Origin: Oceanimonas pelagia
GTDB taxonomy: Bacteria; Pseudomonadota; Gammaproteobacteria; Enterobacterales; Aeromonadaceae
NCBI RefSeq assembly: GCF_030849025.1
Contig: NZ_CP118224.1
Coordinates: 852,001 to 916,000, forward strand
Reading direction: 5' to 3'
DNA: 64,000 nucleotides
Shown: positions 38,299-46,867 of the stretch, in pieces
How the letters are laid out: each line of letters begins with the position of its first letter
Numbering within the stretch: position 1 is the first letter of the stretch
The notes under the pieces: model-generated
The model's database searches: none
What the model was told of the DNA's origin: nothing
Seen by the model: only the letters and a program-made list of their open reading frames with translations
Made by a program: the position numbers and the translations under genes

Positions 38299-39897
38299 CT
38301 ACTCCTTCCAGGCCTGGCGCAGGGCCACGCCGCCGTAGGGCCGCAGTTGCAGGCCGTGCACCGTGCGCCGGTGGGCCTGTTGCTTGAGGGTATGGTTAAG
38401 GGGAATGAGCGGCATGTCCAGTTGCATGATTTCCTGGGCCCGATGGTAATAGCCGATGCGCTCGCTCAGGTTGGGGGCGGTGAGGGCCGCCGCCAGTTGC
38501 CGCTCAAACAGCGGGTGGCACCAGCGGCTGGCGTTGGTGCCGGTGGCAATGGCCTGGCAGCTGAGCAGGTTGTGCAATATGTTGTCGGGATCCGGGTTGT
38601 CGGCGGACCAGCCGGTGAGCACCGCATCCTGCTCGCCGGCCATCAGCTCCCGGCGCAGGATCTGCTCTTCCAGGCTCTGCAATCTCACTCGAATGCCGAG
38701 CTCGCCCAGCCGGCGCTGGATCAGCTGGCCGGTTTTGAGGCTGTCGGGGTTAAAGCTGCGCGCCCCCGCCGGCAGCAGCAGGGTCATGTCAAAGCCGTCT
38801 GCCAGCTCCGCCTGGGCCAGCAGCCAGCGGGCCCGCGCGGCATCGGGCAGGGGCATCAGCAGGTTGGGGTGGTAGCCCCAGGACACCGGCGGCAGCACCG
38901 ACTCGGCGGCAGAGCCGATGCCGAAATATACCGCCTGCAGAATGTCGTCGCGAGACAGCGCCAGTGCCAGCGCCTTGCGCACCCGCACATCGTCAAAGGG
39001 CGGCTTTTGCGTGTTGAGCGCCAACACCGATACATTCATGCCGGTGGCCTGATCCAGCACCAGCTCGGGGTGAGACTTGATCACCGCCATCTGGCTGGCG
39101 CCGGGGTGGGCCATCACATCGCACTCGCCGGTGAGCAGCTTGGCCAGCCGCTTCGACGACTTGGGGGTGATGTCGAACACCAGCTGGGCCAGCGCCACCT
39201 CGCCCCGCCAGTAGCCGGGGTGGCGGTGATAGCGAATAAAGTCGTCAATGCGGTACTGGGCCAGCAAAAAGGGGCCGGTGCCCACGGGCTGCTGATCCAG
39301 CAGCGCGGGAGTGCCCGCCGCCAGCAGCTGCGCGCCGTATTCCGCCGACAGGATCACGGCGTAGTCGGTGGCCAGGTTGGTAATAAAGGAGGCATCGGGG
39401 CGGCTCAGCACAAATTCCACTTCCCGCGGCCCCAGTGCCCTGACCTCGCGGATCAGCCCGCTCAGGCCAATGCTGTCGAAGAAAGGATAATGGCCGCCGC
39501 TGACGGCGTGATAGGGGTGGTTGCCGTCGATAAGCCGCTGAAAGCTGAACACCACGTCGTCGGCATTGAACGGCCGGCTGGGGGTAAAGCCGGCGGTATG
39601 ATGAAACTGCACGCCGGGGCGCAGGGTAAAGCGGTAGCGCAGGCCGTCGTCGCTGCGGTGCCAGCTCAGTGCCAGCGCCGGCTCCGGCTGCAGGGTGACG
39701 GGGTTGATGTCCAGCAGGCGGTCGTAAAGCTGGTGGGCGGTGGCGTCCAGAGTCTGGGTGGAGGCGGCCAGCTGCGGGTTGAAGGTCAGAGGGGCGCCTT
39801 CCGCGCAGTAAAGCAGGCTTTCTTTTGCCAGTTGTCGGTCACTGCCGTCACATCCCGCCAGCAGCAGGGCGGTGAGCCAGCATAGCCAGAAACGCAT
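38299..39897 (-). CDS. sapA: SapA periplasmic binding protein
   Basis: A 532-aa family 5 solute-binding protein with a lipoprotein-like N-terminus (LLAGCDGSDRQ), about the E. coli SapA length. The SBP_bac_5 core includes RYRFTLRPGVQFHHTAGFTPSRPFNADDVVFSF in parts. The lipobox is notable because E. coli SapA is described as soluble. It begins 2 bases after pspF, so the sap genes are co-transcribed with the phage-shock regulator. Confidence 0.92.
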   Translation of the reverse strand: MRFWLCWLTALLLAGCDGSDRQLAKESLLYCAEGAPLTFNPQLAASTQTLDATAHQLYDRLLDINPVTLQPEPALALSWHRSDDGLRYRFTLRPGVQFHHTAGFTPSRPFNADDVVFSFQRLIDGNHPYHAVSGGHYPFFDSIGLSGLIREVRALGPREVEFVLSRPDASFITNLATDYAVILSAEYGAQLLAAGTPALLDQQPVGTGPFLLAQYRIDDFIRYHRHPGYWRGEVALAQLVFDITPKSSKRLAKLLTGECDVMAHPGASQMAVIKSHPELVLDQATGMNVSVLALNTQKPPFDDVRVRKALALALSRDDILQAVYFGIGSAAESVLPPVSWGYHPNLLMPLPDAARARWLLAQAELADGFDMTLLLPAGARSFNPDSLKTGQLIQRRLGELGIRVRLQSLEEQILRRELMAGEQDAVLTGWSADNPDPDNILHNLLSCQAIATGTNASRWCHPLFERQLAAALTAPNLSERIGYYHRAQEIMQLDMPLIPLNHTLKQQAHRRTVHGLQLRPYGGVALRQAWKE

Positions 39898-39899
39898 GT

Positions 39900-40898
<999 letters not shown>

Positions 40899-41010
40899 AA
40901 AAGGCTACACTCTGGTTAATTTCGCCAAATAGTAGTGTTTTTTACCAGTGTGGGCCAGTTTCGCCGAAGCGCTCTGGTGGCCATTCCCGGCCTGGCGGCG
41001 ATATTAAGGC

Positions 41011-41026
41011 TGGCACGAACCTTGTA
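41011..41026 (+). promoter_or_regulatory. Sigma54 promoter of pspABC
   Basis: TGGCACGAACCTTGTA matches TGGCAC-N5-TTGCW at -24/-12. It lies 58 bases before the pspA ATG, in the pspF-pspA divergent gap where PspF is expected to bind upstream. Confidence 0.85.
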
Positions 41027-41083
41027 TTGATCATGGCCAAAGACGCGGGCACACCGCCCGTGGTGTTATCAAGGAGAGTTCTT

Positions 41084-41752
41084 ATGAGCATCTTTTCCAG
41101 AATGGCCGACATCATCAATGCCAACCTCAACGCCCTGCTCGACAAGGCCGAGGATCCGGAAAAAATGGTCCGGCTGATCATTCAGGAGATGGAAGACGAG
41201 CTGGTGCGCGAGCGCTCCAACCTGGCCCGCTTTCTCGCCGAGAAAAAGGATTTGCTGCGCCAGATTGAACGCCACCGGGAGCGGGTGGAAGAATGGCAGG
41301 GCAAGGCCGAGCTGGCGCTGACCAAACAGCGGGAAGACCTGGCCCGGGCCGCGCTGCTGGAAAAGAAAAAGCAGAGCGAACTGCTCGCCGCCCTGGAGCA
41401 GGAATGCACCCTGGTGGAAGAGAGCATGAACAAGCTTTCCGACGCCATCGCCAAGCTGGAAGCCAAGCTGGCCGATGCCCGCGCCCGCCAGCAGGCCATG
41501 CAGTTGCGCCAGCAAAGCGCTCAGAGCCGCATTCAGGTGCAGGAGCGGGTGCGCCGCAGCGAGAACCAGTCGGCCATCGACAAGTTCGACCGTATGGAGC
41601 GTAAAATCGACGAACTGGAGGCCCGGGCCGATCTCTACAGCCAGAGCAAGGGGCTGGAGCAGGAGTTTGCCGAGCTGGAGGTGGACGACGCCATCAGCAA
41701 GGAGCTGGAACGGCTCAAGGCGAAAATGCACGATAACAAGGAGCAGCAATGA
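41084..41752 (+). CDS. pspA: Phage-shock protein A
   Basis: A 222-aa coiled-coil protein of exactly E. coli length. It is an ESCRT-III-like membrane-stress effector and the inhibitor of PspF. Family start MSIFSRMADIINANLNALLD with LDKAEDPEKMVRLIIQEMEDEL (in parts). AAGGAG precedes the ATG at 41084. It overlaps pspB by 4 bases. Confidence 0.96.
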   Translation: MSIFSRMADIINANLNALLDKAEDPEKMVRLIIQEMEDELVRERSNLARFLAEKKDLLRQIERHRERVEEWQGKAELALTKQREDLARAALLEKKKQSELLAALEQECTLVEESMNKLSDAIAKLEAKLADARARQQAMQLRQQSAQSRIQVQERVRRSENQSAIDKFDRMERKIDELEARADLYSQSKGLEQEFAELEVDDAISKELERLKAKMHDNKEQQ

Positions 41753-41982
41753 CCGAACTGGCCTGGGCCCTGGTGGCCCCGTTAAACATCTTTCTGTTTC
41801 TGGTGGTGCCCATCTGGCTGGTGCTGCACTATCGCAGCAAGCGCCGGCTGGATGAGGGCCTGGACGACAGCGCCCGCACCCGTCTGGAGCAGGCCCTGCA
41901 ACAGTCCGAACAGCTCGCCGAGCGGGTGGAAACCCTGGAGCGGCTGCTGGATCAGGAGGTACCGGAATGGCGTCGACACTGA
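41749..41982 (+). CDS. pspB: Phage-shock protein B
   Basis: A 77-aa protein with one N-terminal membrane helix (PLNIFLFLVVPIWLVLHYRSK, split) and a cytosolic helical tail. It signals membrane stress with PspC to PspA. It overlaps both neighbours. Confidence 0.92.
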   Translation: MTELAWALVAPLNIFLFLVVPIWLVLHYRSKRRLDEGLDDSARTRLEQALQQSEQLAERVETLERLLDQEVPEWRRH

Positions 41983-42362
41983 TCAACCTGTATCGCGACA
42001 AGCGCAACGGCAAGCTGGGCGGCGTGTGCGCCGGCATTGCCCGCCGGCTGGAGGTGGAGCCCTGGCTGGTGCGGGTGCTGGCCATTACCGGGCTGCTGTT
42101 CGCCAGTTTTCTGACCCTGGTACTCTATATCGCCGCCTGGCTGCTGCTGGACGACCTGCCGAGGGAGCAACAGGAGCCCGCTGTTCAGGAGCATGTCAAG
42201 GCCGCCGGCTGGCGCTCGGGGCTGGCTCCCCGGGAAGCACTGGAACGGCTGGAAACCCGGCTGGCCCGGCTCAACACCCGGGTCGCCGCCATGGAGCGGC
42301 TGATCACCTCCGGCGAATTTCGCCTGCGCCGCCAATTCAACGATCTGCGCGAGGATAAATGA
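41967..42362 (+). CDS. pspC: Phage-shock protein C
   Basis: A 131-aa PspC-domain protein: LYRDKRNGKLGGVCAGIARR and WLVRVLAITGLLFASF, then a second hydrophobic stretch and a coiled coil (LERLETRLARLNTRVAAMERL, split). There is no pspD; ycjX follows with a 4-base overlap. Confidence 0.93.
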   Translation: MASTLINLYRDKRNGKLGGVCAGIARRLEVEPWLVRVLAITGLLFASFLTLVLYIAAWLLLDDLPREQQEPAVQEHVKAAGWRSGLAPREALERLETRLARLNTRVAAMERLITSGEFRLRRQFNDLREDK

Positions 42363-43762
42363 ACAAAACGGCTCTTCGGCAGTGGCGCAACAAGGCGGAG
42401 TCCTGGGTGCAGCGGGGGTTGGATCGCCGGCTGCGGCTGGCGGTCACGGGACTCAGCCGCAGCGGCAAGACCGCCTTTATTACCAGTCTGGTGAACCAGC
42501 TGGAGCATGCCGGGCTCGATGCCCGGCTGCCGCACTGGCCGCCGGCGGCGGAAGGCCGGCTGCTGGGCAGCCAGCGGGTGCCCGGCCGCCATCATCACGT
42601 GCCCGCCTTTGGTTACGAGGCGGCCCTGCGCCAGCTGGCCGCCAGCCCGCCGGTCTGGCCCGAGCCCACGAGGGGCATCAGTGAAATTACCCTCGCCATT
42701 CGCTATTGCCCCAAAAACCGGCTCAAGCGCCGGTTGCAGGACACCGCCACCCTCTATCTGGAGCTGGTGGACTACCCAGGTGAATGGCTGCTCGACCTGC
42801 CGCTGCTGTCGATGAGTTACGCCGACTGGAGTGCCCAGCAGCGCGAGCTGTTGCAAACGCCGGCATTGGCCGGCCTGGCGCAACCCTGGTTGCAGGCCGG
42901 TGAGGCCATTGCCCCCGACAGCGCCGCCGACGACGCCGTGCTGGCGCCCCTGGCGGCGGCCTACACCCGGTGGCTGCACGACATCAAGCGGGAATGCGGC
43001 GCCTACCTGGTGCAGCCGGGGCGCTTTGTGCTGCCCGGCGAATACCAGGGTGCGCCCATGCTGCAGTTTGTGCCCTGGCTGTGGGGCCCGGTGCCGGCGG
43101 GGCTCAACGAGCGGCATCATTACGGCATGATGGAAACCCGCTTTGAGCACTACAAAAAGCACCTGGTGGCGGGCTTTTACCGGGATCACTTCGCCGGCTT
43201 TGATCGCCAGATCGTGCTGGTGGACTGCCTCAGCGCGCTCAATCGCGGCCCCGACAGCTTTGCGGATCTGGGCCGGGCGGTAAACGCCATTGTGCAAAGC
43301 TTTGATTACGGCAAAACCGGCTGGTGGCGGCGGCTGTTTGCCCCCCGCATCGACAAGCTGCTGTTCGCCGCCACCAAGGCCGATCACCTCACCCCGGATC
43401 AGCACGGCCGGCTGACCCGGCTGCTGTCTACCCTGGTGCGGGGCGGCCATCGTCATGCCCGGCTGTCGGGCATCGACATCGAGACCCTGGCGCTGGCGGC
43501 CATCAAGGCCACCACCAGCGGTGAGGTCAGCCACCAGGGCGAAGCCATCCCCGCCCTGCAGGGCCGGCGCCTGGAGAACGGCGAGCCGGTGACCCTGTAT
43601 CCGGGGGAGGTGCCGGAGCAGTTGCCCGAAGCGGACTTCTGGCAGCGCCAGGGCTTTGATTTTACCGACTTTGCGCCTCCCCGCTGGCAGCCGGAGCAGC
43701 CGCTGCCCCACCTGCGCCTGGATCGGGCGTTGGCCTTTTTACTGGGAGACAAACTCGCGTGA
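42359..43762 (+). CDS. ycjX: YcjX-like GTPase/ATPase
   Basis: A 467-aa protein (E. coli 465) with Walker A TGLSRSGKTAFITSL and the family phrase LYLELVDYPGEWLLDLPLL. It belongs to the psp regulon in E. coli; the role is not settled. It overlaps pspC and ycjF by 4 bases each, so it is in the pspABC-ycjXF operon. Confidence 0.93.
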   Translation: MNKTALRQWRNKAESWVQRGLDRRLRLAVTGLSRSGKTAFITSLVNQLEHAGLDARLPHWPPAAEGRLLGSQRVPGRHHHVPAFGYEAALRQLAASPPVWPEPTRGISEITLAIRYCPKNRLKRRLQDTATLYLELVDYPGEWLLDLPLLSMSYADWSAQQRELLQTPALAGLAQPWLQAGEAIAPDSAADDAVLAPLAAAYTRWLHDIKRECGAYLVQPGRFVLPGEYQGAPMLQFVPWLWGPVPAGLNERHHYGMMETRFEHYKKHLVAGFYRDHFAGFDRQIVLVDCLSALNRGPDSFADLGRAVNAIVQSFDYGKTGWWRRLFAPRIDKLLFAATKADHLTPDQHGRLTRLLSTLVRGGHRHARLSGIDIETLALAAIKATTSGEVSHQGEAIPALQGRRLENGEPVTLYPGEVPEQLPEADFWQRQGFDFTDFAPPRWQPEQPLPHLRLDRALAFLLGDKLA

Positions 43763-44784
43763 CCCTGAAAACCAAAGTGATTCTCGACCGGCCCCTGCAC
43801 GCGCCAGAGGATGAGCCCCTGCGCCCCGGGCAGGCCCTTGACGATAACGACTTTCTGCAGGCCGAGGCCAAGGCCACCGGGCCGATGGCGGCGCTGCGCC
43901 CCCGGCGCCGGCACCGGCTGTGGAGAGCGGCGCTCGGTCTGATGCTGGGGTTGCTGCTGGTGCATTCCGGCCTGTCGTTGTGGCAGACCTGGCAGCACAG
44001 CCAGTGGCTGGGGGCGGCCTGGAGCCTGGCGCTGGCGTTGCTGGCGCTGGCCGCCGGCAGCAGTCTGTGGCGTGAAGCCAGGCAACTGCGCCGGCTGGAG
44101 CGGGTCTGTGCCCAGCGGGCCCGGGCCGAGCAGTTACTGGCCGAGGCCGGTCATGGCCGGGCGCGGGGGTTTTGTGAACGGCTGGCGTGCCAGAGCGGGC
44201 TGGAGCACAGCGATGCCTTTGCCCACTGGCGGGCCGGCCTGACCGGTGACGAGCAGGATGGTGAGGTGCTCGCTCTTTACAGCCGGCAGGTGCTGGCCGT
44301 GCAGGACCGCCAGGCCCGGGCCAGGGTGCTGAAATGGTCCGGCGAGGCGGCGGTGATGGTGGCGGCCAGCCCCCTGGCGGCGGTGGACATGCTGCTGGTG
44401 CTGTGGCGCAACCTGAAAATGATCGAGGACATCAGCCAATGTTACGGCATTCGCCTGGGGGCGCTCAGCCGGCTGCGGCTGCTGAAAAGCGTGCTGCACC
44501 ACATGCTTTATGTGGGGGGGTCGGAAGCGGCCATCGACGCCGGCATGGACTTGCTGGGGCTGGAGCTGGCCGGGCGGCTGTCGGCCCGGGCCGGGCAGGG
44601 CGTGGGCGCCGGCCTGCTCACCGCGCGTCTCGGCCTGCAGACCATGGATCTGTGCCGGCCGGTGCCCTGGCAGGGCGACGAGAAAAAGCAGCTGGGCGGC
44701 ATACGGCGCGCGCTGATTGACAGAGTGGTGAAACTGCTGAGTAAAAACAGGGAACCGGGAGATCGGGAGCAGGGAGTGGGGTGA
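43759..44784 (+). CDS. ycjF: YcjF-like inner-membrane protein (DUF697)
   Basis: A 341-aa TIGR01620/YcjF protein with two membrane helices near 55-100 and the conserved late region WSGEAAVMVAASPLAAVDMLL (split) and CYGIRLGALSRLRLLKSV. Oddity: the last 13 codons lie in a period-7 G-rich repeat (44748-44782), giving the tail KNREPGDREQGVG, and the stop overlaps the 3' end of the opposite-strand tRNA-His by 8 bases. The tail is probably repeat-derived rather than ancestral. Confidence 0.92.
   Translation: MTLKTKVILDRPLHAPEDEPLRPGQALDDNDFLQAEAKATGPMAALRPRRRHRLWRAALGLMLGLLLVHSGLSLWQTWQHSQWLGAAWSLALALLALAAGSSLWREARQLRRLERVCAQRARAEQLLAEAGHGRARGFCERLACQSGLEHSDAFAHWRAGLTGDEQDGEVLALYSRQVLAVQDRQARARVLKWSGEAAVMVAASPLAAVDMLLVLWRNLKMIEDISQCYGIRLGALSRLRLLKSVLHHMLYVGGSEAAIDAGMDLLGLELAGRLSARAGQGVGAGLLTARLGLQTMDLCRPVPWQGDEKKQLGGIRRALIDRVVKLLSKNREPGDREQGVG
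44748..44782 (+). repeat. Period-7 G-rich repeat at the ycjF 3' end
   Basis: CAGGGAA CCGGGAG ATCGGGAG CAGGGAG TGGGG: the same CAGGGA-type unit as at 10391 and 13036, with one 8-base step. It is translated as part of ycjF. Confidence 0.7.
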
Positions 44785-44853
44785 CCGACGGGGCTCGAAC
44801 CCGCGACAACCGGAATCACAATCCGGGACTCTACCAACTGAGCTACGGTCACC
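44777..44853 (-). tRNA. tRNA-His (GTG)
   Basis: A complete 77-nt tRNA, including the extra G-1 typical of tRNA-His and an encoded CCA. Anticodon stem-loop CCGGATTGTGATTCCGG with anticodon GTG; T-arm GGGTTCGAGCCC. It was probably transcribed with tRNA-Arg(TCT) before the 6.9-kb element separated them; now only element sequence lies upstream. Confidence 0.95.
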
Positions 44854-44856
44854 ACT

Positions 44857-44873
44857 AAATGGCGCGCCCTGCA
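44857..44873. other. Left attachment core (displaced tRNA-Arg 3' end)
   Basis: AAATGGCGCGCCCTGCA is identical to 51717-51733, the 3' end of tRNA-Arg(TCT). It is part of a longer 62-base repeat (44812-44873). This copy lacks the rest of tRNA-Arg, as expected for the host fragment pushed away by integration. Confidence 0.75.
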
Positions 44874-45238
44874 AAAGGGGTAACCTGTGGCTGATGTTAA
44901 AACATCAGAAATATCAGTCACTTGGATAAATGGTGTGGCTGATACGGGGGCGTATTTTAAGCAGCTATGTAACCTTCTGCAAGCACTTTTGATACTTACG
45001 ATCTTGGGTGGTGCTTGTTGGCTAAAAGATCAACGCTGTGGCGGGAGACCTGTCAGGCGGACGGACTTTTGTTACTGAGTGTCCCTTGTATAACATAGAA
45101 ATATCTTAAGGTTTTGATTAATAGGTTCTTTTAGAGCGCTCCATACTGCCAAAGATCAATGAAACAGGCATTCTAACCACAAGGTAATGGGTAGGGCAGG
45201 GGTATGCTTTAGAATGGCAGGGAGAGCCGTTTAGAGGC
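44874..45238. other. Left-end region of the element
   Basis: 365 bases without a confident gene. It holds TGTGGCTGAT twice (44886 and 44935), TGTAACCTT at 44969, and the hairpin CTGATGTT/AACATCAG at about 44892-44909. These look like attachment-site architecture. An open frame at 44887-45078 (GTG start, AAGGGG upstream, one hydrophobic stretch) would encode 63 aa; I give it low weight because it overlaps these repeats. Confidence 0.45.
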
Positions 45239-45436
45239 CTATAAGCTTATGACTTTTTTACAGCTTTCATAGTGTTTGATGGTGATTACATGCTGTTTGC
45301 TGGCGCTGCTCATGGAGTAAACACAATACTTCACCTGCTCGACCACATACTCACCCCGTAACAACATCGTAGTGGCATAGGCTGATGGGGCAGCCAGTAC
45401 CCCACATAGCAACAACATTAAATAAACAGATTTCAT
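45239..45436 (-). CDS. Small secreted protein of the element
   Basis: A 65-aa protein with a clear signal peptide (MKSVYLMLLLCGVLAAPSAYA), leaving a mature part of about 44 residues with two cysteines (YCVYSM and ESCKKV) that could form a disulphide. I do not recognise it. Its ATG overlaps the resolvase stop by 4 bases, so it is translationally coupled to the resolvase. Confidence 0.6.
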   Translation of the reverse strand: MKSVYLMLLLCGVLAAPSAYATTMLLRGEYVVEQVKYCVYSMSSASKQHVITIKHYESCKKVISL

Positions 45437-46056
45437 GCTTCTGTCTCCTTCATCTGTTTGGCTACTTTGGCGACAGTGGCTCTTGAGCAACCCAATAACG
45501 CAATAACCTTGTTGTAGCTTTTCCCGTCTGACAGTAATTCTTTGACCTTGCCATGAAGCACCATATCAACGGGGCGACCTTTGTATCCACCTTCAGCCTT
45601 CTTTTTGGCAATACCTTGTGCCTGTCTTCTGCGTCTGTCTTCATAGTCCTTACGGGCAATGGCAGTCAACATATCCAACATCATGCCGTTCAGGGCTTCC
45701 AGCATTCGGCTGGTGAACTCATCTCCTGACTTGATAAGCTGGTGGCTTGTCGGTAAGTCCAGAGCAACTACACGGATTCCTTTACTCTCAATCGTGGATC
45801 TTAACGCCTTCCAGTCATTGGCGTTCAACCGGCTCAGGCGGTCTACCTGTTCCACCAGCAGCACATCACCTGCTTGGGCAACATCCAGCAATCGGAACAG
45901 CTCAGGGCGTTTCAGACTGGCACCAGATTCATTCTCTATAAACCATGCTGACACGGTTAATCTTTGAGCTTGTACGAAATCAATCAACTGCTCTTTGGCA
46001 CGGCTGGCATCCTGCTCATTGGTTGACGCTCTCAGGTAGGCATACACACGGTTCAT
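45433..46056 (-). CDS. Serine recombinase (resolvase/invertase family)
   Basis: A 207-aa small serine recombinase. The catalytic domain begins VYAYLRASTNEQDASRAKEQL with the nucleophilic serine in RAST, then EQVDRLSRLNANDWKALR with the DRLSR motif. The long helix E and a C-terminal HTH (GKSYNKVIALLGCSRATVAK, split) follow. I start at the ATG at 46056 with GGTGA upstream; another ATG 12 bases earlier is possible. In the element it may resolve dimers or invert a segment; a res-like site would lie in the gap upstream. Confidence 0.88.
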   Translation of the reverse strand: MNRVYAYLRASTNEQDASRAKEQLIDFVQAQRLTVSAWFIENESGASLKRPELFRLLDVAQAGDVLLVEQVDRLSRLNANDWKALRSTIESKGIRVVALDLPTSHQLIKSGDEFTSRMLEALNGMMLDMLTAIARKDYEDRRRRQAQGIAKKKAEGGYKGRPVDMVLHGKVKELLSDGKSYNKVIALLGCSRATVAKVAKQMKETEA

Positions 46057-46867
46057 CTGAATCACCATAGTCTGTTTTAATTGGTTTAATAATAGTGGTC
46101 TGCTTTGGGTTTGTAAAGATGTATTAGTGAACCAATAAACAAGAGGTGTTGTGTAGTCTGATTTGTGTATACCCAATGTAAACCAGCGCCAGCAGGCGAT
46201 AGTCATAGCCAGGCACGGGAAGCCTGAGGCAGAGGGGATACCACACACGAACTGAATTGATTAATAGTAATTTTTATATATTAAAAAATATTGATATCAA
46301 GAGGGCGCTTTGTTAAGCAAAACGTGTTGTATATAAATTTTCATATCCTTCAATCCTTTACTATCACTGTATTTCCCTCCATTAGCATGTCAGTATTGTT
46401 TGTTTTTTTAATGTAGCTCATTGATTTATATGGTTTATTATTGATATATTTAAACCTTGTTTATTATGTTGTTGACACTTTCGGCTGTGCGTAGTGTAGT
46501 TGTGACACTTTTTATGTATAAAGCTATTACATATTTAGTGTCATTTTTTCAATGGTTCATATAGAGGCTAAGCATTACTCACTAAAACACAGTTCGTAAT
46601 ACTACCCTCTAACATCACTACTATCAGACTACCTACAACAAACAGACGTTGTAGCTAACCTTGATAGAGTGCTGTATGAATAATATGGAGTAAGAGAGCG
46701 AAACAAAGCAACTCACTACGTTCATTGCTGTTGTCCGCTCCCTAACAACAATTAACGAAACACATATCACCTTCCTCATTATCATTCGTTGGTGCAATGG
46801 TTTCTATTGTTGTGTTGGTAGGGCTAAAGCCCCTCTATAAAAGAACAGTGGCGCATAGCCGCCGGTG
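46057..46867. other. 811-bp AT-rich non-coding region of the element
   Basis: No supported gene on either strand. Visible structure: TGACACTT at 46473 and 46503 (30 bases apart) and its inverse AGTGTCA at 46537; a nested inverted repeat at 46621-46667 (CTATCA...CTACAAC...GTTGTAG...TGATAG); very AT-rich stretches at 46260-46470; a GGGC/GCCC hairpin at about 46828. It could hold a replication origin, a res site, a regulatory RNA or phage-responsive promoters. The sequence alone does not decide. Confidence 0.5.

Noticed and set aside
44887-45078. A 63-codon frame at the left end of the element
   Set aside because: It has a possible ribosome site and one hydrophobic segment, but uses a GTG start, overlaps the repeats expected of an attachment region and has no family. 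Mentioned only inside the left-end entry.
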